Source of the DNA: Trachelipus rathkii
Lineage: Eukaryota; Arthropoda; Malacostraca; Isopoda; Trachelipodidae
Direction: 5' to 3'
NCBI GenBank assembly: GCA_015478945.1
Contig: JABUQX010021027.1
Coordinates: forward strand, 1-64,000
Length of the DNA: 64,000 bases
Part shown: piece by piece, positions 48,596-61,109 of the stretch
Layout of the letters: the number at the start of each line of letters is the position of its first letter
How positions within the stretch are numbered: position 1 is the stretch's first letter
Translations under genes and position numbers: made by a program
The notes under the pieces: generated by a model
The model's database searches: none
Seen by the model: the letters and a program-made list of their open reading frames with translations, nothing else
What the model was told of the DNA's origin: nothing

Positions 48596-51500
48596 ATTAA
48601 GATATATAGTGTTTAATAGATTAAGTGACAGTCGCACTTTTTTTCACATTCTAATTCACACCCTGGACGATTTCTGGCATCCCTCCTCGCGTGAGACTAT
48701 TCTCATCTCCTCTTCTCGGTTGTCCCATGTCTTTGCATACCTGGATCAAAAACTCATTGTAAATTCTGAGTGAGTGCACATGAGAATTATTTTTCTTGAT
48801 ATGCTTATTTCGAAAGTGCTCCCTTATGAATGAAGTGTCGAGGTTTCTCTGTATATGGAGCATTATTTACACAACACAGTATAGTTATTGAGAGAGCGAA
48901 GTTAGTGACGAATTACTGTATGAAAGCTGTACGCTCTCACTGTCCTTCAATTAGACCAATAAGAAATCACTTAATCTCCTCGTGCTCCCTGATGAAGATC
49001 TTAAATTCTTAGGTATTATTTCTCAGTGGTTGGAAAGCGTGCATTGGAGTCTGGTTCCACATACACGAATCCAAAAAAAATCTAACGGAGCAATTCATGA
49101 TAAATTCACATTATCTAACTAAATTATTCAGAGCCTTAATTTAATGATTCTAATTCACTTGTATTTTACTATCTAACAATCTTATATTGAATATCACACT
49201 TTCTTATAATTATCTTCTCATTTCACACTAGTGAAATATTAATCATTGGAAAGTCACTAATATATTAATTTATTCATATTATTTCACTAGATTATACATA
49301 CAGTTATATATGTAGAGATCTATTTCACAGTAGTCACGAATATATATCACTATAGGTGACATTAATATTAATATTACTTTATTTTCACATTATACTATTT
49401 TAAAAGTGAATTTTAAATTACATTATGTATATTAATACTCAAAATGAGTAAGAATCTTAGTGAGATGAGTGGAACGTAGTGGCGCTTGACATATCTCCAA
49501 AGAACTATTTTTAGAGTGAGTGAATCACTAGGTTTGGACACTACCAGACACGTGTTCTTACTATGACTCATACTACTAATAAGTTCTCAACCTTTCATAT
49601 TTGTTGAGTTACCTCCGTTAATCTCTTTGCTTACTCGTTGTGTAATGCTTAAAGTTTTTCTCGCTTAATTCCGTATTCCCGGCTTACATTCTAGTTCCAA
49701 GAGTGCTCTCACTCGTGAGAGTGTGTAATTGGAATTAGCGTGGTTCACTATACGCTACATTCCTTTCACGTTGTTAAACTTACGTGGATAGTTATGTCAC
49801 ATCCCTAACATGGTTCTGTTCTTGTTAACTCAACACCTGTATATGAACCAGTTCGATACTAATACTAAAACGAAATCTCCTGGTCAGCACGTGGTACTAG
49901 ATCACATGACTAGTGTACACCAGTCTTTACTCTGGAATTGTTTAAGCGTCGAAGAACATTATTCACGATCCCTCGTCTCGATTTATTACTTGTCTTGGCG
50001 TACTACCAAAATCTGATCTTGTGGAATATTCTATATGTCACGCTATCAAACGATGTTGATCCGGCACTATCTCAGTGCATAAAAGCTTTTCCTCAGATTC
50101 CTAAAACTACGTTGGTGAGTCCGAATTCTGTATTGAGGAGAGATTTACCTCCAAGTGGGGTCACCGCGCCTAACTCATTTCTCAAGTGTAAAAGATATAC
50201 AACAAAACGTCATACTTAAAACCAATCTATCTTCTCTCCAAACGTCACTCATCAAAAACACTCGTCGCACAAACTATTGCTCATGCTCACTATCAGAGGG
50301 CTCCGAATCACACAGTCTCTACTATGGAGTTATAGTAATCATAAACATGTATCTTGTCTTAACTATATAGCATAGGACATAGAAAATATTATCTCGATCT
50401 GAGAGAACATCATTAATAATGAACTGAGCTGTCTGATATGAGTGGCCGTCGCTATAGAGCAGGGAGTTCCTTGTGTAGAGTGTGTGAGATCGAGAGAAGA
50501 ATTTATTCTTTTACCCATCTGCTCTACACATAACTAATCCCATCGAAAATATCATATTTTGAGAAAGTCTCGTATCTTCATACGCCATAGTATCGTAAAT
50601 TACTGTTATGTAGTTCTTACTCTTATGACTTCAAGTTTATTCTATTCACACATTTTGTGTCGAGTTAGTCTCTACGGCCTTCACAATCTTTCAGATTCTC
50701 CAGTAATAATGTGAGGTTGAGTCACTAGAAAAACTGAATCTGTTAAATAAACAATCTAATTTTATAGAAACCTAATCTCCCATTTGCATGAATTTTATCT
50801 AATAGCTCAAATAAATTTCGAAAGTCCTAATTCATTCGTGAGTCGAAACAGTGACGTTGGCAGCACCTAATTCAAATCATCTATATTGGCATAAGTTGAG
50901 GAGCAGCAACTAGTGGCTTCGTTTAATGAACGCGCATGAGGAGTAGTATATGACGCTTCATGTGTGGAGATCAAATATTGTTCGACAACCTGAAATGACA
51001 AAAGGCATACACATATGTGTGCCTGTTCTCTGCTCTGATTGCATATATTCACAAACAAGTAGTACAAAAACAAGCAATGTGAGCCCTCATCGAATAGCGC
51101 ACATTGAGAATTACTTTGCCGTATATTGAGTAATTGAGATTCTGTCAGCACTTGTTTCACCGTTTCGTGAATGTGAGTAGTAGTGCCGAGACGCTAAGTA
51201 TATCGTGCTATAAAAAATCTAACGATTTATCTCTTAATAGTGAGGTACAAGTTTGACCACATTGTGAGTCCCATGACGTAATGATACACCCGTATACACT
51301 CATGATGTGACATATGTGTGAGTAGGTTTTATCGATATATTTTTATAGCTCCAAAACCTGCGTATTGATATAATATAGGATCTATTTCTTTTACTCTGGA
51401 AGGAAGGTCTCAGACCAACATATTTTTTTCTAAATTTGCTAGGACATGTGAGACACATTGATATTTGGCGCGGGCCTTTAGACCACAATCTGGTCTGTGA

Positions 51501-51670
51501 AGGGGCGAGTGTGGTAATCATATTTTTTGGGGCCTTGACCTTTTTTGGGCACTTATTGACCTTCAATATATTGAGAGGACTAAGGTTAGCGAAACATTAT
51601 CAATCATTTCCTTTTATTTGCGAGACCGCAATTTACCACGATTGCGTATTTTTCCATGGTGTATATTTTA
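48596..51670. other. Moderately AT-rich stretch, no gene supported
   Basis: Several ORFs of 60-97 codons occur on both strands. The most protein-like is minus 48651-48863, which includes FIREHFRNKHIKKNNSHVHS and GQPRRGDENSLTRGG. Plus 51436-51693 is hydrophobic. None has a recognised motif or splice context, and they overlap open frames on the other strand. I leave the stretch unannotated. Confidence 0.35.
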
Positions 51671-51674
51671 TGGC

Positions 51675-51880
51675 CACGGTAAATTTTTATTGAGAACTGA
51701 CTACTCGGTATTTCTAGTAAACTCCAGATTTTTATGAGAAGAACCCGGATTATTTTATTGAGACTACCGGATTTTTTTGAGAACCCGGATTTTTAAGAGA
51801 CCCAAATTTTTTGAGTAATACCTATACCTAATTTTTATGTACCACCCTAATTTTTGGTGAACCCTATAATTTTTAGAGGC
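51675..51880. repeat. Minisatellite, about 20-bp unit
   Basis: About ten units of the type GAGAACCCGGATTTTTTT: for example AACCCGGATTATTTTATTGA, ACTACCGGATTTTTTTGAG, AACCCGGATTTTTAAGAG and ACCCAAATTTTTTGAGTA. Units diverge in length by a few bases and become less regular toward the 3' side. Confidence 0.75.
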
Positions 51881-52299
51881 AATCACTTTCGAAGAAAGGG
51901 TCCGCCAAACGGTTGCGTCAGCTAAACCGTTGTACTAATTTACTATATACTCTATATATACTATACAAATTTTTTGCAAAACTTTTACAGAACACCTTAA
52001 ATATATTAATTTGCACTCCACGGTAAAATGCCGCTGATTCGTTTTAGAAAGTCAGCCTTAAGCCCTATTTTTGATGTACTTTATACCTTATTAGTTGACA
52101 TAATAATTTCGGCATTAAACTCTTGCGACCCATTATGTTTACTGTTTTTGTCACTTACACGACATTTTTTGCCTCACTATTCGTATAGTCTCCATAATCC
52201 GTCCTCAATTAATTTCGTTCCTAAACTTGTACTGCATATGTTGGACTATATACCTATATATATCATAAACATTGACTCAACTCACTACTAATATCACAC
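51881..52299. other. Interval with an unrecognised plus-strand ORF
   Basis: ORF 52028-52291 (87 codons) starts MPLIRFRKSALSPIFDVLYT and is hydrophobic overall. I do not recognise it and see no supporting context, so I do not call it a gene. Confidence 0.25.
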
Positions 52300-52309
52300 G
52301 GCGCCGTGC

Positions 52310-52395
52310 GCACTAAAACCACACACCACATCTAACACCATACACTACACACATACACACAACACACACACACTTACACTTATACACGCACAGAT
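52310..52395. repeat. CA-rich microsatellite
   Basis: Imperfect CACACA with TACAC and AACAC interruptions. Preceded by GGCGCCGTGCGCAC at about 52300, a GC-rich palindromic word. Confidence 0.8.
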
Positions 52396-52498
52396 TAATA
52401 TAATTCACTATGCCTACTTATAATACTATAATTCATCTATGACAGTCATACATTTACCTACTAATAGACATCTTACCTTTATCACTTATATATAACAC

Positions 52499-52514
52499 GT
52501 GCGCACGTGCGCAC
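52499..52514. repeat. Perfect 16-bp palindrome GTGCGCACGTGCGCAC
   Basis: Alternating purine-pyrimidine and self-complementary, the kind of sequence that readily adopts Z-DNA or a cruciform. Adjacent CACACA extends the alternating tract. Confidence 0.85.
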
Positions 52515-52549
52515 ACACATACCAGCACTCTAGTGAGACAGATACCTAA

Positions 52550-52568
52550 TGGGTCAAATTTTGACCCA
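52550..52568. repeat. Palindrome TGGGTCAAATTTTGACCCA
   Basis: Nine-base arms, perfectly complementary, around a central T. A diverged copy occurs at 52684-52704, also preceded by AT. Similar GGGTCA/TGACCC words are found in terminal regions of some DNA transposons, but no element boundaries are visible. Confidence 0.7.
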
Positions 52569-52683
52569 CTCAGGTAATTTATTTTTGTATCCTTACTTTT
52601 TAGGACTTAGCACCCTTTTTTGATTCTTTAACACTTGTTTGACCATGATATTTCAGCTTGACCCTCATTGCACATATATCACA

Positions 52684-52704
52684 TGGGTCCAATTTTTTGA
52701 CCCC
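52684..52704. repeat. Second, imperfect GGGTC...GACCC palindrome
   Basis: ATGGGTCCAATTTTTTGACCCC, a diverged copy of 52550-52568 about 134 bases downstream. Confidence 0.6.
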
Positions 52705-52802
52705 GCTAACTTGATGGCTTTGATGATGTTCCCAATCACCGTCAGAAGTATCTAGTGAATGTTATCTCTAATGTATAGTGTTCTATGAGTAATTCTCAAT
52801 GT

Positions 52803-52907
52803 AAGTGCCAGGAGGTGAGTGCCAGGTGAAGTGCCACAGTCAAAGTCGCCAACTGAAGTGCCAAATGAGTGCCAAGTGAGTGCCAATGAGTGCCAAGTGA
52901 GTGCCAC
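52803..52907. repeat. Minisatellite of GTGAGTGCCAA units
   Basis: TGCCA recurs near 52806, 52820, 52831, 52858, 52870, 52881, 52891 and 52902, in units of GAGTGCCAA or GAAGTGCCA, so the period is about 10-14 bases. Confidence 0.85.
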
Positions 52908-53735
52908 AACCCGAATATATAAGAACTATTAAGAATCGTATAGCCTGGAACATGTAGTGACTCAACCTGTAGATGAGCCTTACTTTTTTCAATGCCTATT
53001 TCATAGCCTTAACTATACTGAGCTCACGAAATAAGCCCTAATAGGGGTGTCCTACTACCTAGGTTATAGGTATGTAGAGTGAAATATCCGATTGTATGTA
53101 TATTACATAAATACTGCTAGATATGCTTCCTCTATGCAGTTATCCTTTTTCTACCACTTATAAGATATCTTACACTCTCAGCCATAGACACTTATTAACT
53201 AGCTCATATACCACTTACACTCACAACACCTCACTAGTGATATCAATTAAAGCACTTATCACTTGCCATACGTAACAACTTATACATTAAACTATATAGA
53301 TATATTATACACTCAACACCTACATCACACAGATCCCTTACACTTAACATCATCACGACTACCTCGTATATAACTTTTTATGATTAGCCCTACACCAATT
53401 TAGTAATCCCTCACTTTGTGATATCCAATATATATCAATACTTTGAGTAGCCCCAGCATCAAAATGCCTCACTTTTAATTAAATAAAAACATATTTTATT
53501 ACGCGAACCTAATACTGTAACTCATTACAGACCTATTTATTAACATTATTTTTATTATTAATATATATTTTAAACTTATAAATACTTTAATTTATAAATT
53601 TAAAATTGTATGTAGAAGAAAAAATCCAGAGTGTCTGCTATATAATCATTTTTATTTTACTTCCGCTTAATATACGAAATATTTATTATTTATAAAAACA
53701 TATACTTTACTACTTACACCTTTAAAAGCATATAA
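52908..53735. other. Interval before the composite satellite
   Basis: CACTTAACAC-type words around 53150-53360 and CCTAATACTGTAACTCATTACAG near 53510, which may be a diverged edge of the satellite that follows. No gene is seen. Confidence 0.4.
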
Positions 53736-53739
53736 TAAG

Positions 53740-54545
53740 AGCAGCAGTAAAACAATAGAGGTATTATTTCACTACACCTATATAGGGTGAATTAGTTAAA
53801 TTATACCTTACTTTAATAGTCGAGTTCCAGTGAGAAATAATTACTGCATTTAAACTATAAACTCATGTTTTTACTCATGCTCGTATTAACTTTCTGCTAT
53901 TACTCATGCTTTATAACTGTTCTTATACTTTACTAGAGCTTAACTTTCTAGACTTTGACTGAGCTTTAACACTCAAACATTAACATTATACTAATACTTT
54001 AAAGCAGTATAACAGCAGTAAATAAACATATCGAGGTAGTTACCTATATAAAAACCCTATGGTATATAGGATAGTTACGTACTTATTTGTTTTCTTGCTT
54101 TAATACACATTCTATTTACTCTATCTGCTATATACTGCTTTAACTATCTGCTTACTGTGAGCTTTAACTTATCTCATGCTTTACTTATAGTTTTAACTTT
54201 CTGAGCTTATTACTGTTTTAACTCCTAATGTTTATACTGCTTAACTCATATTATTTTAAATCATAACATACCTTATATGAGCAGTATAACTATCAGTAAT
54301 CACTGATTGTGACCTAACACTAAAAAGGGGGTAGATTAGTATGACTTTTATTGAGTATTTATACTTAGTATTAATTTATATCATGCTTTTAAACTATCCT
54401 GCTTTTACTAGTTTTTATAACTCATCTGTTATTAACTGAGTTTTAACACTAATCTGCTTACTGCTTTAACTCTCATCTGCTTTAACTGTACTTTAACTAT
54501 CTGCCTTTACGACTTTAACTTTCTAGCTTTGATATTACTGCTTTA
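53740..54545. repeat. Composite satellite, left arm: CTGCTTTAACT minisatellite blocks
   Basis: Blocks of CTGCTTTAACT / TTTCTGCTTTACTGCTTTAA units alternate with a short ACCTA...ATAGGG...TTAGT linker. The linkers sit near 53776 (CACCTATATAGGGTGAATTAG), 54045 (TACCTATATAAAAACCCTAT) and 54311 (TGACCTAACACTAAAAAGGG), spaced 269 and 266 bases. This is a higher-order repeat of about 267 bp. The last block and linker are the reverse complement of 63805-64000. Confidence 0.75.
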
Positions 54546-54635
54546 ACTCATAAATTTATTAACATTATGTTTATCCTTTTATTTTGTATTTTCATACTTT
54601 TTAATTTTTATTACTTGACAACATGAAGAGATTAG
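54546..54635. repeat. T-rich unit matching the A-rich 80-mer of the right arm
   Basis: TTAACATTATGTTTATCC, then TTTTATTTTGTATTTTCATA, then CTTTTTAATTTTTATT is the reverse complement of one unit of the A-rich array at 63440-63780 and its junction AACATAATGTTAATAAATAT. Confidence 0.75.
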
Positions 54636-55155
54636 AGAGTTAATTTATTATATTTATATTATGTTTGTCATCTATAATTCAGTGTATTTTTATGAGTTTT
54701 GTTGTTATGTTATTCAAATTAATATTATATTATTTTATTTCTCTTTATCAATTACTTTTTATAATTTATTTATTGTTATAATATATTATTTGATTTTCTA
54801 TTTTATATTTATTTTCATTAATTAATTTTTCTATTTTGTTTTATATAATCTTATTATCTATTTTTATTATACATTACGATTAATCATATTCTGGTATGCA
54901 GACATGTATTTTTTATATATATATGATTTTAATTCATATTACCTACATTATAGTTTTTCCAAAACACTACAATCAAATACTTGTACTTTTACTAACATTT
55001 TATTTTTACATTGTTTTTTCTCTTTTTTTATATACACATATATTTAGCACTTATCTGTTTAATTTTTATTTATATTATTTAATTCTTTGTCACTATGATT
55101 ATTTGGTTAATTACATATTTTTACTTGTCTAAAAAATTTTATATAACTTCTTTTA
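54636..55155. other. T-rich low-complexity stretch
   Basis: Occupies the position that corresponds to the A-rich 80-bp array in the opposite arm. The 78-codon ORF here (54896-55132) is Tyr/Phe/Leu-rich because of the base composition. Confidence 0.5.
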
Positions 55156-55260
55156 ATTTTATTACTTCATGCCTATTCATTACTTAATTATTAGAAAAAA
55201 ACCACTAACACACACAACACACCACACACACACACAGATTTACTTACACAGAGTTAGTTT
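55156..55260. repeat. Composite satellite, left arm: GCCTAT linker and CA block
   Basis: TTACTTCATGCCTATTCATT followed by CACACA and CAGATTTACTTACAC. These are the reverse complement of the GT block and AATAGGCATGAAGTAA linker at 62995-63440. Confidence 0.75.
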
Positions 55261-55485
55261 TTTAACCTCCTTATCATACACACGTTTCCGACTTAAAAAA
55301 GAAGTGAGATAATTAATCATGAGAAAAAGATTAAATAAAAACACTAGACCACGTCATTCTCTATGTATTTTCGATGAATTACATCTACTTACATTATGCA
55401 AAAAAAAGAGAAAATATCAGCATGAATACTATCATATCTAGAAATAGTAATCTACTATTAACAAACCTCTCAAATGTATTTTTTA

Positions 55486-55740
55486 ATGGACATTATTACT
55501 GGTGACTCTCGCCCTGTTTTCTCAGTATATCGCAAACCAACAGTGGTCCCAATGCTTATATTCACTGCAGGTACTTTTACCTTACCACAGGCCCATGCCC
55601 TTTTTATAGCAACCAAAAAAAGGGTATTGGTTACAGGTCAAATTTCTTGAGCAATGAAAAGTAATGTAGCCTCAGTTATCAGGTATGCAACTCAGACACA
55701 CCAAGCAGCACACCCAGAAATTTTAAACAATATTGTTTAG
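55486..55740 (+). pseudogene. Penelope-like or related reverse-transcriptase remnant
   Basis: Plus-strand codons from 55486 read MDIITGDSRPVFSVYRKPTV, followed by VPMLIFTAGTFTLPQAHALF. The pattern LDI-x-I...F-x-SVYRKPT is a hallmark of the RT thumb-side region of Penelope-like elements and relatives. Stops follow at about 55650. A further frame (KSNVASVIRYATQTHQAAHP) has the spacing of the next family block (RA...E). The rest of the RT and any GIY-YIG endonuclease are missing or unrecognisable, so this is a short inactive fragment. Confidence 0.5.
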
Positions 55741-57530
55741 ATCATTGTAAATTACCCGAAATATACTCTAACAAAACGCACTACTATTCAATCAACACAC
55801 AGGCAACGGAAAAAATTCATACTCATCAACACAATCAACGAGCTCCAGGATTTATAAGCCACTTCTACAAACACAACAAATCACCTGTAAAACAAAAAAA
55901 ACACAAGAGCACTAGACAAGCTTTAATCATATAGCGCATTATTGCCTCCCTAATCATCAAAGAGAAACTCTAGTAATTACTAGATACGAAAAATTTTTAG
56001 CAAACTTCAAGTATCATTAAAGTTCAGTCCGTTCCACACAGATTTCTATCAATCACTTCATGTTAGCAACAAGAAACTCACTGTAATGTTCAATAACACT
56101 ATGCACACATAGTTATTCAACTTTAAAACAATAATGAAGATAATTACTCAGGAATTTATAGAATAGCTTGTAATAACTTGTGATAGAACAAATATTTCGG
56201 CATCGCACACAGATTAACCGTGAGTGATTTCAAACAACACACAGTACACAACACTGGATGTACTAAACACACACACATGCTCTGAAGCATCCAATCGACG
56301 AGCAACACACACAGATTCCCACATAACTTTACCACATAATACACTAACCTTGTTGAGAGTTAACTTAAAACAACCATTTAATATATTAGTTATTTGATAA
56401 CATGCAATTAAAACACGTACATTCTAATATTAGTCCTTTTACTAACCGATCGCATAAAAATGTTACAAAATTAATTGTAAATAACTTTGTTTCCAAGATA
56501 TTTTAAAACATAAGGAACATCAATATGAACATAAGATCATAATCTCATTATCGTTCTAATAATCAATAGAGACTACAAAAGAAATACTTTGAGATATCCA
56601 AGAATAAGAAATGAGCTTAAGACACAAAGACAAGTTATATTTCAATAAAACAATGTATAGCTAGTGTTTGTGTTATATAATTAGTTTAATAAACTAGAGC
56701 GTGTGTCAAGAAAAGTCAAAGATTATAGAGCAGCGCGAGACAATTCTCAATATTATGCTAGAGTTTCGCTCTAATTAATAAACATTTTCTCTATATTTGA
56801 TATACATAGTTTCTAATTAAACAATCACAACTCACTGTATTGTTTATCTTTATTCTCTACACGTTATGTTGTTTTTCAGAGGGTCTCTCTATAATTGTGA
56901 GTGAGAATTATGGTCAAATAATGGAGATATCTAACATGGATTACTTAGAAAATCTGCCACGGAACTGTATAATATAATAATGCTTCAATAGTCATAGTCG
57001 AGGCTAAATATCAATGATGAGTGAGTACCTCAGGTCTCGATCCGTTTCAATTAGCTCTATAATCACTACATATCCATGCCAAGTATACTATGGTCGTCTT
57101 TTTATAGTGATAAAATACAATTATTCGAGGTTTTATGCATATACTCGTAATAATGTTACTTATCTATTACATCACAATTATATTACCAGGCACTTTCTAA
57201 TATAACAATGCTTTAATCATAATAATCTTCATATTATATTAAGTTTAATACTGTGTGAGAATTTGTGTACAATAATTATTTTATAAATGTAGAGTGTTTT
57301 TTGAACCGTGACTGTATAAATAAATTGATATAAATAAGTAATTTTAACGTTTAAAATTCTTCTCTTGTATAAATTATCTAGCTTTACTATTATGAATAGT
57401 ACATGAATATTTTATACCTTTATATATTAAATCCTATATCTCTTTATATTATAATTATTCAGTTTTTTGAATAAATATACATTTTCACACAATTACTATC
57501 ATAATGGCACTATGATATATACATTTTTTT
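55741..57530. other. AT-rich interval, no gene seen
   Basis: A CA-rich patch near 56230-56320 on the plus strand gives a 62-codon Cys/Val-rich minus ORF. The plus ORF at 57014-57205 is unremarkable. No splice-bounded exon. Confidence 0.4.
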
Positions 57531-59355
57531 TTTATTCCTTTGCTTATTTATAATAAGCACTTTGTTTTAGAGTTAAATTTGAGCTTGAGCAGGTGAAGAT
57601 TCTATGCTGTGAGCGTAAGCAACGGAGTATTATAATAAAATTTTTACTATCTACATAAGCTTTTTCTTATAAAGTATATATATATACAATATGGGAGGCT
57701 GTGAGATAATAATAATGATAAAGATGAAGATATTATCAATTGATCTTAAAAAAATATGACAACCTGATGAGACAACAAGAACCATTATATCATGTATGAG
57801 CATAATAAAAACTCAGCCAAGTGCTGAGAGCACCAGAATAGGAGTACTCAGGACAGATTTGTAGAGTGGTAAGGGCAACAAGGAAACGATCATGGATGCT
57901 ATATTGCAGACCTATAGCTTACTGCAGCTTTGAATGAATATGATGACAGGAAGTGTCAGGAAGAGTAAATATCTACGTGAATGTCATACCACTAATACCT
58001 GTCATAGTATGTTCCTATTATATATATATATTATATAAACATGTTTAAGTTAAGTGGGATAATAAAATTCCTTTATATATTATTATTCTGTTAGAATGAG
58101 ATTTATGTACCGGAATTGGTACGAAAATATACTCTAATTCAACAAAGTTGTTTCTCTTCTTAGAGACATAAAAAAGACCAAAAATCTATTAACCAAGTGC
58201 GAAATAACAATAATACGGCGTATCATGTATTCTGTGTATTTGTATGAATCTCCAGGTATATTTTTGTCGCTGTCAAATAATTTAATTTATTGTAGTCCGT
58301 AAAGCTATTGATAGGATAAACACAACAAAGAAACGATCTCTTTAAGATGAGTATAGCGATCTTTAAACCTTTAGGAGAGAATTGACTTTATGAGTTATCG
58401 ATAAAGATATAAAGATATGATAGACACAACATACTAATTTTTATAAAAAAACACTTCACAAACGAATATTTTCCTAATAGCTCACTAATTAGCTCACTCA
58501 TATTTATTTAGTGCTATTCAATACCAAGATTGTTTATAACGGAAACAAGAGAGAGATGAGAGAACGATCGAAATATATGGGTCACGAGAGACATAGTTGT
58601 TATATATTTATTATTATCTAGAAGAGAGTACCTAGCACATATTGACTCTGTGAGAGAGATTCCGTGTATAGCTAATATCTGTAAGAGGCAGACGTTCACC
58701 AAGAGCGCGAAAACATCATTCTATACACGCATGTGAAGCAATGCATTTCAGAGAGGGTATCGTTCGCGAGCAGTGAGACAAAGTGTCTTTGAGAGTTGTA
58801 GAGTATATGAGTAAGGTCAGATGCCAGATTCTGTAATGAATAAGCACTCTAGTGATTGTCTAGATTGTAAATGAGATAGTAGATCGAGTCCATTTTGAAT
58901 AAGATATCTAACTATATAACTTATAATAACCACTGTGTTAATGATGAAAGGTGTTTGCTGGTAGTAATACTGAAAAACTTTTAGACTCCAAAAATGCATA
59001 AATGTTCATAATCATCAGTCATTTAGCTGTTAAGACAACAAATGAATTTTCATCGAATTTGTATGTTAAAGTTCGTATTTTTTACCCTATAGGTGATAGT
59101 CTAAATTTTTCCCACTCTATCAAAATATAACTGATTGAGGATATAATAAATTAAATTTTAATATTTTCACGTCAGTTCTATTAAGTTAACCGCACCAAGG
59201 GACTTTAATTAACAGTGAGACAATCCTACTATCTTCGTAAAGAAACAACCACAAGCAGCTATTAACCAGAATATATTTTAGAAACAAATCATTATTCCAA
59301 CGAGCTATTATTATAAAGATTGACCATATTATTTCCGCACTAGTCTATTACCGTA
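57531..59355. other. AT-rich interval, no gene seen
   Basis: Slightly GA-rich at 57700-57960 and 58550-58830. Minus ORFs of about 60 codons (58514-58702, 58817-58999) have no recognised content. Confidence 0.4.
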
Positions 59356-59379
59356 AAACATTCTATTCTTACCATAAGA

Positions 59380-59535
59380 GTGCGTACCAAGCAGACCCCA
59401 GCCAGCGGCGAGCGTACACTGATGCCAATTAAATGCAGTACGACCGACGGCGTGCTGCATGACACAGTCACTGGCAATTATATTTTCCTATGCCTTCTCC
59501 CGCTTCGTACTGGTTTGCGCTTTAAGTATCAATAA
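59380..59535. other. GC-rich island, unidentified
   Basis: About 150 bases with clearly higher GC than the surroundings. It contains an imperfect hairpin, ATGCAGTACG...CGTGCTGCAT (about 59435-59462, 9 of 10 matching). ATTCTATTCTTACCA just before it also occurs near 24006, so the island may be part of a dispersed repeat. No frame or RNA gene is evident. Confidence 0.45.
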
Positions 59536-59559
59536 AATATACCAGTTTCAAAGGCTTGT

Positions 59560-60330
59560 CTCATTACAATCCCAAATAGTATATGAGTTAATAATTATAA
59601 TCATATTAATATACTATTAATAATAATATTAATTTATAAATAATTGAAGTTTAAGTATATTAACATATATTGTTATATGGTAATATTGGATATTATTAAT
59701 TATAAATCATTATATATCATATAGTAAGTAAAAATCAGAAAGTTATTAATTTGTAGCTAATTAATATTTATTTACAAATAATTAACTATTATCAATATAT
59801 AATATTATAATAAATATATTTATTTGATGTCGTAGCTGGTGAGTGAGTAGTAAAAGTAGAGTCTCAAATGGTGATGCCGCAATGTCCTAAAGTGTATCGT
59901 ATATGTGTTTAATAAATGAGATATTATATGTATGATGTGTGATTAAGTTGTTAAGTGTTTACAATATTAGTCTTATAACATGATGGATTAGTGAATCATT
60001 TCTACATAATAGCGATGGTTGTCCAAAGATAGACTGCACCTCAAATGAATGAACGTCATCAAAAGACGACGATCCATAGCTGATGAATAACCCAAGTAAG
60101 TATAAGTATATTAAGAGTTGTTAGAACGACATCAATGCACTTGAGGAATCACAAGTGAGGAGTCATCAATTTATGAGTGAATTTCATAACAAGACTGAAA
60201 GACCATCAATTAGAAATCATTAGGTCAATTCAAAATGAGGTCATCATGCAAAAGTTGAGGCTCCAATAACACAAAGCGAGGAGAATCAAAGCGACTAATG
60301 ACATGCGGTCATAAATATCGTGGTGCGGCT
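59560..60330. other. AT-rich interval then CAT/GAT-rich sequence
   Basis: TAAT-rich to 59820, then words such as CATCAA, GAGGAATCA and GAGTCATCA recur in 60040-60300 without a fixed period. No gene is seen. Confidence 0.4.
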
Positions 60331-60334
60331 ATGT

Positions 60335-61095
60335 GGTTGATTCGTGTATGTGAGAGTTGTAATGTGATATTTGTGATGTGTGTGATGTGATGTTAGGGTA
60401 CTGCGTTGTTGTTGTATGTTGTTCTAAATCATAATAACAATTAGGCTTTTGGTAATTATAAAACTAAGTATATAATAAAATGCAAAATAAATAATGTTTA
60501 AATAAATTATACGTTTAATTAATATAGTGTAAGTGTCGTGTGCGTAGTTCAGTTAAGTTGTGCTGATTGTTATGTGTTGTGATTATGTGTGTTGTGTGTG
60601 GTTATGTGTATTGTGATGAGAGTGTGTGCATGTATGTTCTTATAAATATATTAAACAATATGCACATGATAAATATTATAATTAAAACAGTTAATAATTA
60701 GAAAATAAAAATAAAAAGTATTATATAATATTACGCTATAGTGTAAGTTGAGATGTCGTGTGATGTGTGTGTTTGTTAATGTGTAATGTGTTAATGTGCC
60801 TTTGTGTAGTTTGTGTATGTTGTTTTCATAATAATAAAATATACAACTACTAAAACTTAGTCACAACTATTTCACCTTTAATAATAAATACTACAAACAA
60901 TAATAATGTTTTAATAAATTATTAGTTATTAATGTATGTGTAAGTGAGTGTGAGGTGATGGTTGAGTGTATTGTGTATGTCGTGTGTGTGTGATGTTAGT
61001 GGTGTGGGTGTGTCGTGTGTGTAGTGGTAGTGTGTGTGTGTGTGTGTGTTAATTGTATGTGTGCGTATGAGTTAGTATCGTGTGATTCTAAATAA
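60335..61095. repeat. GT-block and A-rich linker tandem, about 200-bp period
   Basis: Four GT-rich blocks alternate with A/T-rich linkers. Blocks 2-4 open with a similar GTGTAAGT word at 60526, 60740 and 60936 (214 and 196 bases apart). The first linker, TTCTAAATCATAATAACAAT then TAGGC...AAACTAAGTATATAAT, matches the linker at about 63398-63450 in the right satellite arm, so this array is a relative of the composite satellite. Confidence 0.65.
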
Positions 61096-61109
61096 TATCT
61101 TTTCTATAG

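Noticed and set aside
48651..48863. 70-codon minus-strand ORF with balanced composition
   Set aside because: No recognised motif and no splice or regulatory context; mentioned in the regional note only.
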